DNA of 64,000 nt from Algoriphagus aquimarinus (GTDB taxonomy: Bacteria; Bacteroidota; Bacteroidia; Cytophagales; Cyclobacteriaceae), in NCBI RefSeq assembly GCF_900112005.1, contig NZ_FOKK01000006.1, positions 124,001 to 188,000 on the forward strand. The letters are read 5' to 3'. This document shows positions 50,868-60,098 of this stretch, in pieces. Numbering within the stretch: position 1 is the stretch's first letter; each line of letters opens with the position of its first letter. The notes below the pieces were generated by a model, which ran no database searches, was not told the origin of the DNA, and was given only the letters and a program-made list of their open reading frames with translations. The position numbers and the translations under genes were made by a program.

Positions 50868-51622
50868 GAGATGACTTGGTTTAAGATTTCTGCGAAATGC
50901 ATTAGTTGTACGTTGTCTTTGTCCCGTGTGGCAATTCCCTGCATATGCATTATACATGACATATCTCCACCCACGATAATTTCTACGCCTTTATCGACGT
51001 GATCTGCGATTCGGTCTTTGCCCATTTGAACGGAGATGGCTTCTTCGCTTACAGCGAAAGTTCCTCCGAATCCACAGCATTCATCTTTTCTGGTTAACTC
51101 CACTACCTCCAATCCTTCCAAATCCTTCATCAATTGAAGGGTTTTGTTGAAAGGCGGTTCGTTTCGCTCAGAATCACTTGCCAATCTCAAACCTCGAAGT
51201 CCATGGCAAGAAGCATGGAAACCGATTTTGTGAGGAAAGCTACCTTTGATCGAATCAACTTTCAGCACGTCGGTAATGAATTCACTTAGTTCGTAGATGT
51301 TTGATTGTACGTGTTCTTGGTTTTTCTTGAGTTTGTCCACCTTAGGTGAGTGCTCTTTGACGTGCAATACACAGCTGCCAGAAGGAGCGACGATATAGTC
51401 AAACTTGGCGAAATCACTGATGAACTTGGATGTAGTTCCCTCGCTATCTGCTTCAAAACCAGCGTTAGACATCGGCTGTCCACAACAGGTTTGGCCCAGC
51501 GGATAGGTGACTTTGCAGCCAAGCTTTTCTAATAGTTCAAGTGTAGCGATAGCTACATTTGGATAAAACTGATCTATGTAGCAAGGGATAAACAAGCCTA
51601 TATGTGGGACGTCTTTTTTCAT
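50864..51622 (-). CDS. lutA: Lactate utilization iron-sulfur protein A (LutA/YkgE)
   Basis: The 252-residue cytoplasmic protein has two CCG domains, each a cysteine-rich iron-sulfur module of the heterodisulfide-reductase type: IPCYIDQFYP with QTCCGQPMSNAG (about 50-61), and ASCHGLRGL with DECCGFGGTFAV (about 190-201). I prefer ATG 51622 (MKKDVPHIGLFIPC, the family start) to the in-frame Met at 51658. The start of lutB overlaps its end by four bases. The gene follows the FGGY kinase after about 145 bases, so lactate oxidation is physically linked to rhamnose breakdown, whose fused aldolase/dehydrogenase makes lactate. Confidence 0.94.
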   Translation of the reverse strand: MKKDVPHIGLFIPCYIDQFYPNVAIATLELLEKLGCKVTYPLGQTCCGQPMSNAGFEADSEGTTSKFISDFAKFDYIVAPSGSCVLHVKEHSPKVDKLKKNQEHVQSNIYELSEFITDVLKVDSIKGSFPHKIGFHASCHGLRGLRLASDSERNEPPFNKTLQLMKDLEGLEVVELTRKDECCGFGGTFAVSEEAISVQMGKDRIADHVDKGVEIIVGGDMSCIMHMQGIATRDKDNVQLMHFAEILNQVIS

Positions 51623-51767
51623 CTGTTTATAATTGATTTTTATAGGCCACATAGCCATTCCCGAACTGATAGCTATTGTTTAGGGGGAATCTCACATGGA
51701 GAATCCTCATCGCTTTAGGTATTGCTTGTGATTTGCTTGATTTCATTGGTAATGTAAATTAAGCCAT

Positions 51768-53093
51768 CTAGTCCATTGATACCAGCATGGCAGCACCTAA
51801 TGCGGAGCCATTTGGGAAATCACTTGGAATTATCATCAATTCCGGAAGCTTTTTGCGAAGCATCTCTACAAAGATATCGTTGGCGTTGAAACCTCCATCT
51901 ATGAATAGTCTGCCTACCGGGGCATTGTCTAAGACAAGTTTTATCGCTGCAGTTTGCAGGTCAGTGAGCTCATGAATGAAGGTGTAATACGCTTCGTTGA
52001 ATTCGGTGAAACGTGACCAATTATTTTCATTGGCTTGTTCTAAGTCGTAATGTCCTGGTTTGAGGTAATGGAAATGTATGCGTTTGCCTTTGTGATCTTT
52101 TACTTTTTCAAAAAGAGTTGCGCTGAATTTCAATTTCTTATAGGTGCCAAGGGGCATCTGGAAGTGCTCATACAGTTTGTCTACTTGGTATTTGTGCTCC
52201 TCTCCAATGAAAAGTCGGGAAATTTTAATAGGGTCTCCTTTGATACTGAGGAATTGTAGGCAATCACTTTTAAGTTCTTTCTTCTTTAGCTTGGTCTTGT
52301 TTGATGGGTTGATGCAAATAGCCCAGGTGCCCGTAGAAAGTAAAGCAAAAGGCTCTGTTTCTTGCTTGATATAAGGAAGTAATGCTGAGGAAGAATCATG
52401 CACTCCGATCCCACAAGGGATGTTTCCAAGTTCTGGTTTAGTCTTTAACAGTGTATTTCCGGGTACAATTGGTGGAAGTAACTTTCGGATACCTTCTCTG
52501 TCTACCCATGCATGGTAATCGTTTGCTTCATAATCCCACAGTCCTGTATGACATCCAATGCTCGTATAATCAGATACCATTTCTCCCGTAAATAAGAAGC
52601 TCAAGTACTGAGGGAAATGGAAAGAATGTTTAATGTTTTTGAAGAAATCTGGCTTAGCGTACTTGATGAAGTATAATTGCAAACCTGAGTTGAGCATTGC
52701 CAAAGGAGGAGAAGAGGTAGCTCGGCAAAAGGTCATTTTGCCACCATTTTCTTCGTAGAACCTACTCAAAAGATCTTCCGGAAAAGGCTTCAGGTAATCA
52801 TAAAGTGGAGTGGCAGGAATGCCATTTTCATCTGTATGCACGAAAGAAGCTCCATGACAGGAGAAATTTAAACGCTTGATCTGGTATTCCGGAGACTTAA
52901 GCGCTTCCTTAAATGTCCTCAGCATCCACTCTTCAAGTGGTGCCAAAGGCATACTAGGGAAATTATCTTCGTCGGGAATAGGATCTATGCGCGTATAGGA
53001 ACTGTGTACTTCGGTTAAATTTTCATCAAAAAGGAAGAACTTCTTGTTCGTCTTGCCGATATCAAATACAGCCGTTACTGGAATTTTACTCAT
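51768..53093 (-). CDS. FGGY-family carbohydrate kinase, probably L-rhamnulokinase
   Basis: The 441-residue cytoplasmic kinase has the two-lobed FGGY/actin-like fold: AVFDIGKTNKKFFLF (9-22, phosphate 1), CHGASFVHTDENG, GCHTGLWDY, GIGVHDSSSALLPYI with the catalytic Asp, LSTGTWAI (about 255), the phosphate 2 loop, and FIDGGFNANDIFVEML with the adenosine-binding glycines. The sequence alone does not separate rhamnulose from fuculose or xylulose kinases. The neighbours decide: a GntR-type regulator 10 bases upstream and the fused rhamnulose-1-phosphate aldolase beyond it, plus the rhamnose isomerase, indicate rhamnulose to rhamnulose-1-phosphate. Confidence 0.85.
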   Translation of the reverse strand: MSKIPVTAVFDIGKTNKKFFLFDENLTEVHSSYTRIDPIPDEDNFPSMPLAPLEEWMLRTFKEALKSPEYQIKRLNFSCHGASFVHTDENGIPATPLYDYLKPFPEDLLSRFYEENGGKMTFCRATSSPPLAMLNSGLQLYFIKYAKPDFFKNIKHSFHFPQYLSFLFTGEMVSDYTSIGCHTGLWDYEANDYHAWVDREGIRKLLPPIVPGNTLLKTKPELGNIPCGIGVHDSSSALLPYIKQETEPFALLSTGTWAICINPSNKTKLKKKELKSDCLQFLSIKGDPIKISRLFIGEEHKYQVDKLYEHFQMPLGTYKKLKFSATLFEKVKDHKGKRIHFHYLKPGHYDLEQANENNWSRFTEFNEAYYTFIHELTDLQTAAIKLVLDNAPVGRLFIDGGFNANDIFVEMLRKKLPELMIIPSDFPNGSALGAAMLVSMD

Positions 53094-53103
53094 AGCTACG
53101 CTA

Positions 53104-54138
53104 TCAAAGCGATTTTCGGATGATCATTTTGAATGGACTTTTTAGAGGGATTTTATCCTCTTCTCCTAAGATTTGATTTGCGATAGTAGTACCCATCTCG
53201 ATGAAGTCAGTGGAGATAGTTGTGATCCCCTCTGCCAAAATCTCCTTCAAAGGAGTCTCGTTATACGAGATAATTCCTATGTCTTTTCCTAGCTGTAGAC
53301 CTTGTTCACGGGATTTCTTCACAATATTAGCAAGGTCAGTTTCTGCCAATACGATAAAGGAATCTCCTGCGTAAAGTTGTTCATCATCGATTCCATCTAG
53401 AATCAGATTGTTGAAATTGTGAAAGAAGCAAAACCGCTTAAATCCATCTATAATCTCAACAGGGTACATGTCGCCTCTAGGAAATACCAGGGTCAACCTG
53501 GAGTATTTTCTTAAGTGAGTAATGCCCGACTCAAGTGCCTCGAGAATATCTCTTGCAAAATCCTGATAAACTCCTGGGAATTCGTTTTCATGATTTTTCA
53601 CGTCACGATCCATTATCAGGAGTTTATCTTTAGGAATTTGCTGAATAAGGTCATAGCACGTTTCTGGATGATTGTTTTCATCAAAGAAATGAGGTGCTAA
53701 GACATAGTAATTGTAGTGCCCCAGATTTCGCTCCAAAAGGTTTTCGAAAATCGTACGATTATAATGGTGGATTTGTAAATCTACCGTCGCTTGACTTCCT
53801 AAGGTTTCCACTATTGAATAGTAGATGATCTTCTTATAAGAGCTTAGCTTATTGAAAATCAATAGAACCTTTAGCTTGTTAGCCATATTCGTAGAACTCA
53901 CATAGAAACCTTTGCCTCTCACCGAAGTGATGATTCCTCGATCCCGAAGTTCATTGTAGGCTTTTTCTACCGTATCACGGGAAAGCAGGAAGTCGAAACT
54001 CGTTTCATTAATAGAAGGTATTCTATCACCGATTTTGAGCTTTCCGCTGTCTAGATCATCAAGTATAAGGTTGACTACCTGCATATATTTAGGAGTCCGC
54101 GAGTCCGTGTGGATCTTTTCCGATTTATCAACTAACAT
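53104..54138 (-). CDS. GntR-type transcriptional regulator with sugar-binding domain
   Basis: The 344-residue repressor-like protein combines an N-terminal GntR winged helix (RTPKYMQVVNLILDDLDSGKLKIGDRIPSINETSFDFLLSRDTVEKAYNELRDRGIITSVRGKGFYV, about 15-80) with a C-terminal periplasmic-binding-protein-like domain of the LacI type (about 90-340). In this domain the segments EIIDGFKRFCFFHNF, DIGIISYNETPLKEILAEGITTISTDFIEMG are as in sugar-responsive repressors. Bacteroidota use such regulators for arabinose and rhamnose genes. It lies between the aldolase and kinase genes it is likely to control; effector is probably rhamnose, rhamnulose or a phosphate ester, inferred from context. Confidence 0.9.
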   Translation of the reverse strand: MLVDKSEKIHTDSRTPKYMQVVNLILDDLDSGKLKIGDRIPSINETSFDFLLSRDTVEKAYNELRDRGIITSVRGKGFYVSSTNMANKLKVLLIFNKLSSYKKIIYYSIVETLGSQATVDLQIHHYNRTIFENLLERNLGHYNYYVLAPHFFDENNHPETCYDLIQQIPKDKLLIMDRDVKNHENEFPGVYQDFARDILEALESGITHLRKYSRLTLVFPRGDMYPVEIIDGFKRFCFFHNFNNLILDGIDDEQLYAGDSFIVLAETDLANIVKKSREQGLQLGKDIGIISYNETPLKEILAEGITTISTDFIEMGTTIANQILGEEDKIPLKSPFKMIIRKSL

Positions 54139-54193
54139 AGCATTTTGGGTTGTTGTGGGGTACTAGGCTTAATCGAGGTTTATTAATCTAAAT

Positions 54194-56314
54194 CTATCTT
54201 GGGAATGCAGCGGCTAATCCACCATCTACATTAAGCATATTTCCGGTCGTCTTGCCAAGCTGACCGCTTACGAAGACAAATGCTGCGTCTGCGATATCGC
54301 TGGTTTTCACACTTTCCTTCAATAAGGTACGATTTGCATAGAACTGAGGCAAATCTTTCACTTCAATTCCGTATGCCTTAGCGCGGTTTTCGCCCCATCC
54401 ACCTTCCCAGATGTTAGAGTTTTCGATCACAGCATCAGGATTCACGACATTGACTTTGATTTTGTCTTCCGCAAGTTCTGCCGCCATTAATCTAGACATA
54501 TGAAGTTGCGCAGCTTTAGCAGTACCGTAAGCAACATTTTTTGCTCCGGCTACCAAGCCATTCTTACTTGCAATGTTTACAATATCACCACCATGGCCTT
54601 GAAGCTTCATGATTTTGACTCCTGCTTTAGAGATATGATATTGACCCATTACCAAGATGTCATTCAGTCTGTCCCAATCTTGATCGGTATGATCTTCGAA
54701 GGACTTACTGATAGAAATACCTGCATTATTGACCATGATGTCCACTCCGCCGAATTGTAGGCAAGTAGCCTCCATAGCAGCTTCTAAGCTTTTTCCATCC
54801 GTCACATCCAGTTTTACAGCTAGAAATGAGTCTTTGCCGTATTTCTTCAGAAGTGCATCGCTAGTCTGTTGCAATCTGTCTCCGTCAATATCGGTAACTA
54901 CCACACATGCACCTTCTTTGATGTATTTCTCAACGATAGCTAGTCCAATTCCGCCAGCACTTCCAGTTACCAATGCTACTTTTCTAGAAAGCGGCTGCTC
55001 TTTTGGCATTCTTTGAAGTTTAGCTTCTTCAAGTAACCAATATTCAATATTGAAAGCTTCCTGAAGTGGTAAGGATACGTATTTAGAAACAGCCTCTGCA
55101 CCACGCATTACGTTGATTGCATTGATGTAGAATTCGCTTGCTACACGGCTAGTTTGCTTATTTTTTGCGTAGCTGAACATACCCACACCTGGCCAGATAA
55201 TAATTACCGGGTTTGCATCACGAACAGCTGGGCTATTAGCATGCTTATGCTTTTCGTAGTAATCGCCATACATTTCTCTGTATGCTTGGAATGCTACGCT
55301 GATTTTTTCTTTCAAAGCAGTAAGATCTGAAAGGTCTTCATCTGCAGAAATATCCAAAACCAAAGGAGAGATCTTAGTTCTCAAGAAGTGATCAGGACAG
55401 CTAGTTCCCATAGGAGCCAATTTGCTTAGATCGTTACTATTGATGAACTGCAGGACTTCAGGAGCATCGGTAAACGTACCGACCATAAGATTCTCAGAAG
55501 AAGCCAATCCTCTTAATAGAGGTGCAAGTTTAGCTGCTTGACTTTTTCTCTGCTCTGGAGCTAGAGATTGGATCTTCTCACCGCCAAAAACTGGACGAGT
55601 TTTACCATAATTTTGAGCCAAGTATTCAGAAGCAGTTTCAATTACTTCCAGGCTATTGATATAGCATTCGTAAGCTGTGTCAGCCCAAGTGAAAAGTCCA
55701 TGTCCACCGAGCATAATGCCACGGATTCCTGGGTTTTCGTCAAGTGCTTGCTTTAGTTGTAGTCCAAGATCGAATCCTGGTTTTTGCCAAGGCACCCAAG
55801 CGATCTGACCATCCCAAAGATCCTTCGTGATTTGCTCTCCATCCTTTGCGGCAGCAATTGCAATTGCTGCATCTGGATGTAAGTGATCAATATGCTTGAA
55901 AGGTAAGAATGCGTGTAAAGGCGTATCGATAGAAGGTGCTTTAGACTTTAGATCGTAGATACAGTGATTGAAAAGCTCAACCATCTCATCTTCAAATTCC
56001 AAGCCTCTATAGATGCCCTTCAAAGCGCGAAGTTTGTCTACATAAAGACCAGCCAAGCCAGCTTTTGTCAAGGTTCCGATATCTCCACCGGAGCCTTTTA
56101 CCCACATTACTTCTACCTTTTCGTTGGTAAGTGGATCAGCTTCGTAGGTTTTGCAGCTAGTGTTTCCGCCGCCGTAATTGGTGATTCTCAGATCGGCTCC
56201 AAGTATATTTGATCGGTAAATAAGAAGATCAACTTCTTTGCCCTCTAGTTTGGATGCGACTGCATCATCCCAAAGGTAACTTACGTGCTTAAAGTTTTGT
56301 GTTGTTATGCTCAT
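54194..56314 (-). CDS. Bifunctional rhamnulose-1-phosphate aldolase/L-lactaldehyde dehydrogenase
   Basis: The 706-residue cytoplasmic protein fuses two enzymes. Residues about 1-430 are a class II aldolase/adducin domain with GGNTSCK (47-53), the zinc-ligand segment HLHPDAAIAIAAAKDGE and GGHGLFTWAD. Residues about 440-706 are a classical SDR with TGSAGGIG, NNAGISIS, YGTAKAA (the catalytic Tyr and Lys) and NVDGGLAAAFPR. This combination splits rhamnulose-1-phosphate to dihydroxyacetone phosphate and L-lactaldehyde and oxidises the latter to L-lactate, as known for RhaE/RhaW-type fusions. It is the first gene of the leftward unit, followed by the regulator, kinase and LutABC. Confidence 0.92.
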   Translation of the reverse strand: MSITTQNFKHVSYLWDDAVASKLEGKEVDLLIYRSNILGADLRITNYGGGNTSCKTYEADPLTNEKVEVMWVKGSGGDIGTLTKAGLAGLYVDKLRALKGIYRGLEFEDEMVELFNHCIYDLKSKAPSIDTPLHAFLPFKHIDHLHPDAAIAIAAAKDGEQITKDLWDGQIAWVPWQKPGFDLGLQLKQALDENPGIRGIMLGGHGLFTWADTAYECYINSLEVIETASEYLAQNYGKTRPVFGGEKIQSLAPEQRKSQAAKLAPLLRGLASSENLMVGTFTDAPEVLQFINSNDLSKLAPMGTSCPDHFLRTKISPLVLDISADEDLSDLTALKEKISVAFQAYREMYGDYYEKHKHANSPAVRDANPVIIIWPGVGMFSYAKNKQTSRVASEFYINAINVMRGAEAVSKYVSLPLQEAFNIEYWLLEEAKLQRMPKEQPLSRKVALVTGSAGGIGLAIVEKYIKEGACVVVTDIDGDRLQQTSDALLKKYGKDSFLAVKLDVTDGKSLEAAMEATCLQFGGVDIMVNNAGISISKSFEDHTDQDWDRLNDILVMGQYHISKAGVKIMKLQGHGGDIVNIASKNGLVAGAKNVAYGTAKAAQLHMSRLMAAELAEDKIKVNVVNPDAVIENSNIWEGGWGENRAKAYGIEVKDLPQFYANRTLLKESVKTSDIADAAFVFVSGQLGKTTGNMLNVDGGLAAAFPR

Positions 56315-57117
56315 TGCGTTTAGCAGATTGTTCTGATAGTGAATATGGGTGAAAATATTACCTGAGGTATCCTGTGCTGTCTTGAATACAAAAGGAATTT
56401 TATTGATTTATTGGATTGTTAATGTGTATATAGTTTTGTTTTTAGAGGCAAAAATCAGAAATACGTTTTTTTGAATATGTTTCCCGGAATTTTATTCGGT
56501 TGGAGATTGAAAATGGTAGTGTCGGGATGATAACTTTGGGAAGAGATCGCATCTAATTTTTTTGCGATTTATTATAAACTTAATCTAGACTGTAATTTAA
56601 AAAGTAATAATCAAAATACATGAGGACTATAGTAGTATGTGTCGCCACTCGATGAGCCCGAACTGTCCTACTGTTTTTTTTCTAAAAGATCTAGTCGTGT
56701 GCGTACTCTATTTATTGAGGGGGTCAACTTATGAGTCTCGACCGGCTTCTGATTCTCCTAGGTTTTTTAATTATCGATTAGATTAAAATGAATAGAAATA
56801 GATTATTCAGTTAGGGGAGAGGTTTTACCCTGATTTTTGTGTTTATCAGCATGCTATGAAAATCAAATGATAGGTTTTGACTGGTCGATTAGACGATGTA
56901 TTCAAGGGGTTGAACAATCAATCTAATTTGTAATTGGCTTTTAAACAGGTTATTACTTATTTTTCTTTCTAAGTTTAAGCGTGTCCTTGTATTAGAAAGC
57001 AAAGGGGCAGTGTTCCATTTGGACAGAAAAGTAGGGTAATTATTCGCTATCAAAACCGTTTCCATTTGTCCATTTTTTGAGCAATTCGAGTAATAGAGAA
57101 ACAACAAAACAGTAAAC
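56315..57117. promoter_or_regulatory. Divergent regulatory region of the rhamnose genes
   Basis: About 800 bases separate the divergent aldolase and rhamnose isomerase genes; no real ORF lies in them. Near the isomerase, TTCCATTTGGACA (57014-57026) and TTCCATTTGTCCA (57060-57072) share their first eight bases, while their ends TGGACA and TGTCCA are inverted copies of each other, possible regulator half-sites. A segment at about 56630-56760 is richer in G/C than its surroundings and looks structured. No convincing TAnnTTTG box was found on either strand. Confidence 0.5.
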
Positions 57118-58392
57118 ATGAGAATTTCAGAAGACCAATTAGCATCTTTTTCTTCCACTGACTTTCATATCCGTTCGCTAGATCTTTTACGCGAGCGATT
57201 CTCAAAGCAAAATTTGAATTTTGAGCAAGTCATCCGCAAAATACAGGAGTTTCAGATTGCTATTCCAAGCGCAGCTTTGGGTAATGGCAAGGCAAAGAAT
57301 AAGAAATCCAGAACTGGAGGTGAGCCTAGAAACCTCAATGAAAAGCTAGAAGATATTGGGCTTTTGCAGCAATTGACCTGTAAGACCAATTCTGTATCAG
57401 TCTATATTCCTTGGGATATGCCAGAGGATTATAAAGAGGTGAAAGACTTGGCGAACGAGCTAAATCTAGAGTTCGACACGATGAACAGTACTAGTTCTCA
57501 AGATCAAAATCAGAAGGAGTATGCCAAATTGGGTTCTTTAGGAAACCCAAATAAAGCGATTCGAGAAGAGGCCATCGCTCATAATGAGGAGGTAATTAAT
57601 ATTGGAAAAAAGTTAGGGAGCAGAGGGCTGACAGTATGGATGGCCGATGGGAGTAATTTCCCTGGGCAAGCGAAGTTTAGAAGTACGCTTGGATGGACGG
57701 AGGAGTCACTTCGTGAAATTTACGAATTCATGCCTTCGGACTGGGACTTAATGCTGGAGTATAAGCCATACGAGCCAAATTGCTACCATACGGTTGTTCC
57801 AGATTGGGGGACTTCATCGATGCTTGCTAAGAGATTGGGGGCGCGGGCTAAAGTACTCGTGGATCTTGGCAATCATTTACCCAAAACGAATATTGAGCAG
57901 ATCGTAGCGACCCTGATGTATCAAAATCTTCTTGCGGGCTTTCACTTCAACGATAGTAAATATGGGGATGATGATCTGAATCCAAGTAGCGTAAAGCCCT
58001 ATCAGTTGTTTTTGATTTTCTGCGAACTAATTTGTGGTGACCAAGACGGAGCTCAAGCTTGGGATAGTATTTCCTGGATGATTGATGCTAGTTATAATAC
58101 GCAAGATCCTTTGGTCGATTTAATTCAAGCCTTGGAAGCTATTACGATTGCTTACACCAAAGCGATGCTGGTAGATAGGAAAAAATTGCAGGAATGCCAG
58201 CAGAATGGAGAAGGTTCACAGGCGCAGGAAATTTTGCAGATGGCATATTTGACAGACGTGAGACCTTTGGTGTGCGAAGCCAGAGTTCGGGCAGGAGGAG
58301 TGGCGGAACCCTTAGAAGCCTATAGAATTTTGATGATTCGTAATAAGTTGGTACATGAAAGGGGAGTGAAATCTTATAATTCAATTTTTTAG
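57118..58392 (+). CDS. rhaI: L-rhamnose isomerase, Pseudomonas stutzeri type
   Basis: The 424-residue cytoplasmic TIM barrel isomerises L-rhamnose to L-rhamnulose. It follows the broad-specificity RhaI type rather than E. coli RhaA. Shared blocks are VPSAALGNG-like IPSAALGNG, TGGEPRN, LQQLTCKTNSVSVYIPWD, FDTMNSTS, LGSLGNPN, LTVWMADGSNFPGQ, LEYKPYEPNCYHTVVPDWGTS, LVDLGNHLPKTNIE and GFHFNDSKYGDDDLNP. The metal site residues fall in LEYKPYEP (Glu), LVDLGNH (Asp and His) and HFNDSKYGDDDL (His and two Asp). The sulfatase gene starts 28 bases downstream on the same strand. The other pathway genes are divergent. Confidence 0.94.
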   Translation: MRISEDQLASFSSTDFHIRSLDLLRERFSKQNLNFEQVIRKIQEFQIAIPSAALGNGKAKNKKSRTGGEPRNLNEKLEDIGLLQQLTCKTNSVSVYIPWDMPEDYKEVKDLANELNLEFDTMNSTSSQDQNQKEYAKLGSLGNPNKAIREEAIAHNEEVINIGKKLGSRGLTVWMADGSNFPGQAKFRSTLGWTEESLREIYEFMPSDWDLMLEYKPYEPNCYHTVVPDWGTSSMLAKRLGARAKVLVDLGNHLPKTNIEQIVATLMYQNLLAGFHFNDSKYGDDDLNPSSVKPYQLFLIFCELICGDQDGAQAWDSISWMIDASYNTQDPLVDLIQALEAITIAYTKAMLVDRKKLQECQQNGEGSQAQEILQMAYLTDVRPLVCEARVRAGGVAEPLEAYRILMIRNKLVHERGVKSYNSIF

Positions 58393-58420
58393 CCAGAAGT
58401 AAATCTTATTATCTTCGGGC

Positions 58421-59893
58421 ATGTTAAAACGCTATACTAACCTCGTAACCTTACTTTTTCTTTCCTCATCACTGGTCTTTACTAGTTGTAGTTCAAAAGA
58501 GGAAAAGATAGTAGAAGTAGAAAAAAAGACTAACATCATTTTTATACTCGCAGATGATCTCGGCTATGGAGATTTGGGATTTTTGGGTCAACAATACATT
58601 GAAACACCCAACATAGACCGACTTGCGAAAGAAGGCATGTTTTTCACTAATCATTATTCAGGGGCAACAGTTTGTGCTCCATCCAGATCCTCATTTTTGA
58701 CGGGATTGCATACTGGGCACACACCCATAAGAGGTAATCGAGAGGTACAGCCAGAAGGCCAATATCCTATGCCTGATTCTATCCCTTCCATCGCTAGCGT
58801 GATGCAGAGTGCGGGGTATAAGACTGGTGCTTTTGGAAAATGGGGTTTGGGATTCGTGGGCACTACCGGGGATCCTAACAATCAGGGTTTCGGGGAGTTT
58901 TACGGATACAATTGCCAGAGATATGCGCACAGATATTATCCTGCGCACCTGTGGCACAATAGTGATAAAATTGTACTAGAAGGAAATGGTTGGGTAGAAA
59001 AAGCAGTCTATGCTCCAGATGTTATTCAAAAAGAGACGATTTCATTTTTAGAAAAAAATAAGGATAATCCTTTTTTCTTATTCATGCCTATAGTGATGCC
59101 ACATGCAGAACTAGCCGCGCCAGAGGATGAAATTATTCAAAAGTACAGAGCCAAATTCGGTGATGAGAAGCCGCATCCAGCAGGTAAAGGAACTGAATAT
59201 GGTCCTGATCTAAATATCCTTGCATACCAATCACATCCAACTCCGCATGCGGCTTTTGCTGCGATGGTTGAGCGAATGGACGTTTATGTTGGAGAAGTAT
59301 TGGCTAAATTGGAAGAGTTGGGCTTAGCTGAAAACACATTAATAGTCTTTGCCTCTGATAATGGAGCTCACCAAGAAGGTGGGGCGGATCCTGATTTTTT
59401 TGATAGCAATGGGCCGTATAGAGGGCATAAGCGAGACTTATATGAAGGCGGTGTTCGTACGCCTATGATTGCATGGTGGCCAGGAAAGATCAAAGCTGGT
59501 TCGCAAAGTGATCACATTTCAGCGTTCTGGGATTTGTTGCCAACTTTCGCTGATGTAGCAGGCGCGAAAGCTCCGGATGCTATCGATGGGATTTCGTTTT
59601 TACCATCATTGTTAGCTCAAACAGAGCAGAAGGAGCATGACTTTTTGTATTGGGAATTTCACGAGCAAGGGGGTAAGCAAGCAGTGAGACAAGGGAAATG
59701 GAAGGCTGTTAAGCTTCAGGTTTTTGGCAGCAAGGATCCTGTAATAGAGCTCTATGATCTAAGTGTGGATATAGGAGAGCAGAATAATATAGCGTCAGAA
59801 AATCCGGAAAAAGTGAAAGAGTTGGAGGCGTTGATGAATTCTTCACATACAGCAAATCCAGTTTTTGGTTTGCTTCCTTCAGAACGTAAATAA
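58421..59893 (+). CDS. Arylsulfatase-type sulfatase lipoprotein
   Basis: The 490-residue protein starts with a lipoprotein signal (lipobox FTSC, Cys23) and works at the cell envelope. The S1-sulfatase fold is clear: NIIFILADDLGYGDLG (38-53, metal Asp45/Asp46), CAPSR at 85-89 with Cys85 to be converted to formylglycine, FGKWGLG with Lys, MPHAELAAPED, and SDNGAH. The active-site layout fits exo-acting carbohydrate sulfatases. It follows the rhamnose isomerase gene by 28 bases and is probably cotranscribed with it, which suggests a sulfated rhamnose-containing substrate such as an algal polysaccharide; that is an inference. Maturation requires an FGE/anSME enzyme encoded elsewhere. Confidence 0.92.
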   Translation: MLKRYTNLVTLLFLSSSLVFTSCSSKEEKIVEVEKKTNIIFILADDLGYGDLGFLGQQYIETPNIDRLAKEGMFFTNHYSGATVCAPSRSSFLTGLHTGHTPIRGNREVQPEGQYPMPDSIPSIASVMQSAGYKTGAFGKWGLGFVGTTGDPNNQGFGEFYGYNCQRYAHRYYPAHLWHNSDKIVLEGNGWVEKAVYAPDVIQKETISFLEKNKDNPFFLFMPIVMPHAELAAPEDEIIQKYRAKFGDEKPHPAGKGTEYGPDLNILAYQSHPTPHAAFAAMVERMDVYVGEVLAKLEELGLAENTLIVFASDNGAHQEGGADPDFFDSNGPYRGHKRDLYEGGVRTPMIAWWPGKIKAGSQSDHISAFWDLLPTFADVAGAKAPDAIDGISFLPSLLAQTEQKEHDFLYWEFHEQGGKQAVRQGKWKAVKLQVFGSKDPVIELYDLSVDIGEQNNIASENPEKVKELEALMNSSHTANPVFGLLPSERK

Positions 59894-59917
59894 TAAAAAC
59901 AAAGAGGGGGAAATGAG

Positions 59918-59945
59918 AAAAGGCGGAGAATAATCCCCGCCTTTT
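59918..59945 (+). terminator. Rho-independent terminator after the sulfatase gene
   Basis: AAAAGGCGG (59918-59926) pairs with CCGCCTTTT (59937-59945) around AGAATAATCC, with T residues at the 3' side of the stem. It ends the rhaI-sulfatase unit. Confidence 0.85.
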
Positions 59946-60098
59946 CGTACCCAATCTATTTACTGTTAAACCTTTGAATGATTGAATATAAGTAGGAGAT
60001 AGAATTTGAGTATCCTTCCCTGTCCTGTCTTATTCTTATCTATTGATTATATTATTGCTTGAGTCCAATAAAAAAGTAGATAACTTAACTAATTAGAC

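Noticed and set aside
56641..56690. Hammerhead-ribozyme-like string (CGATGAGCCCGAAC)
   Set aside because: The core CTGATGA has an extra base and the GAAA element is absent; no matching stem III was found.
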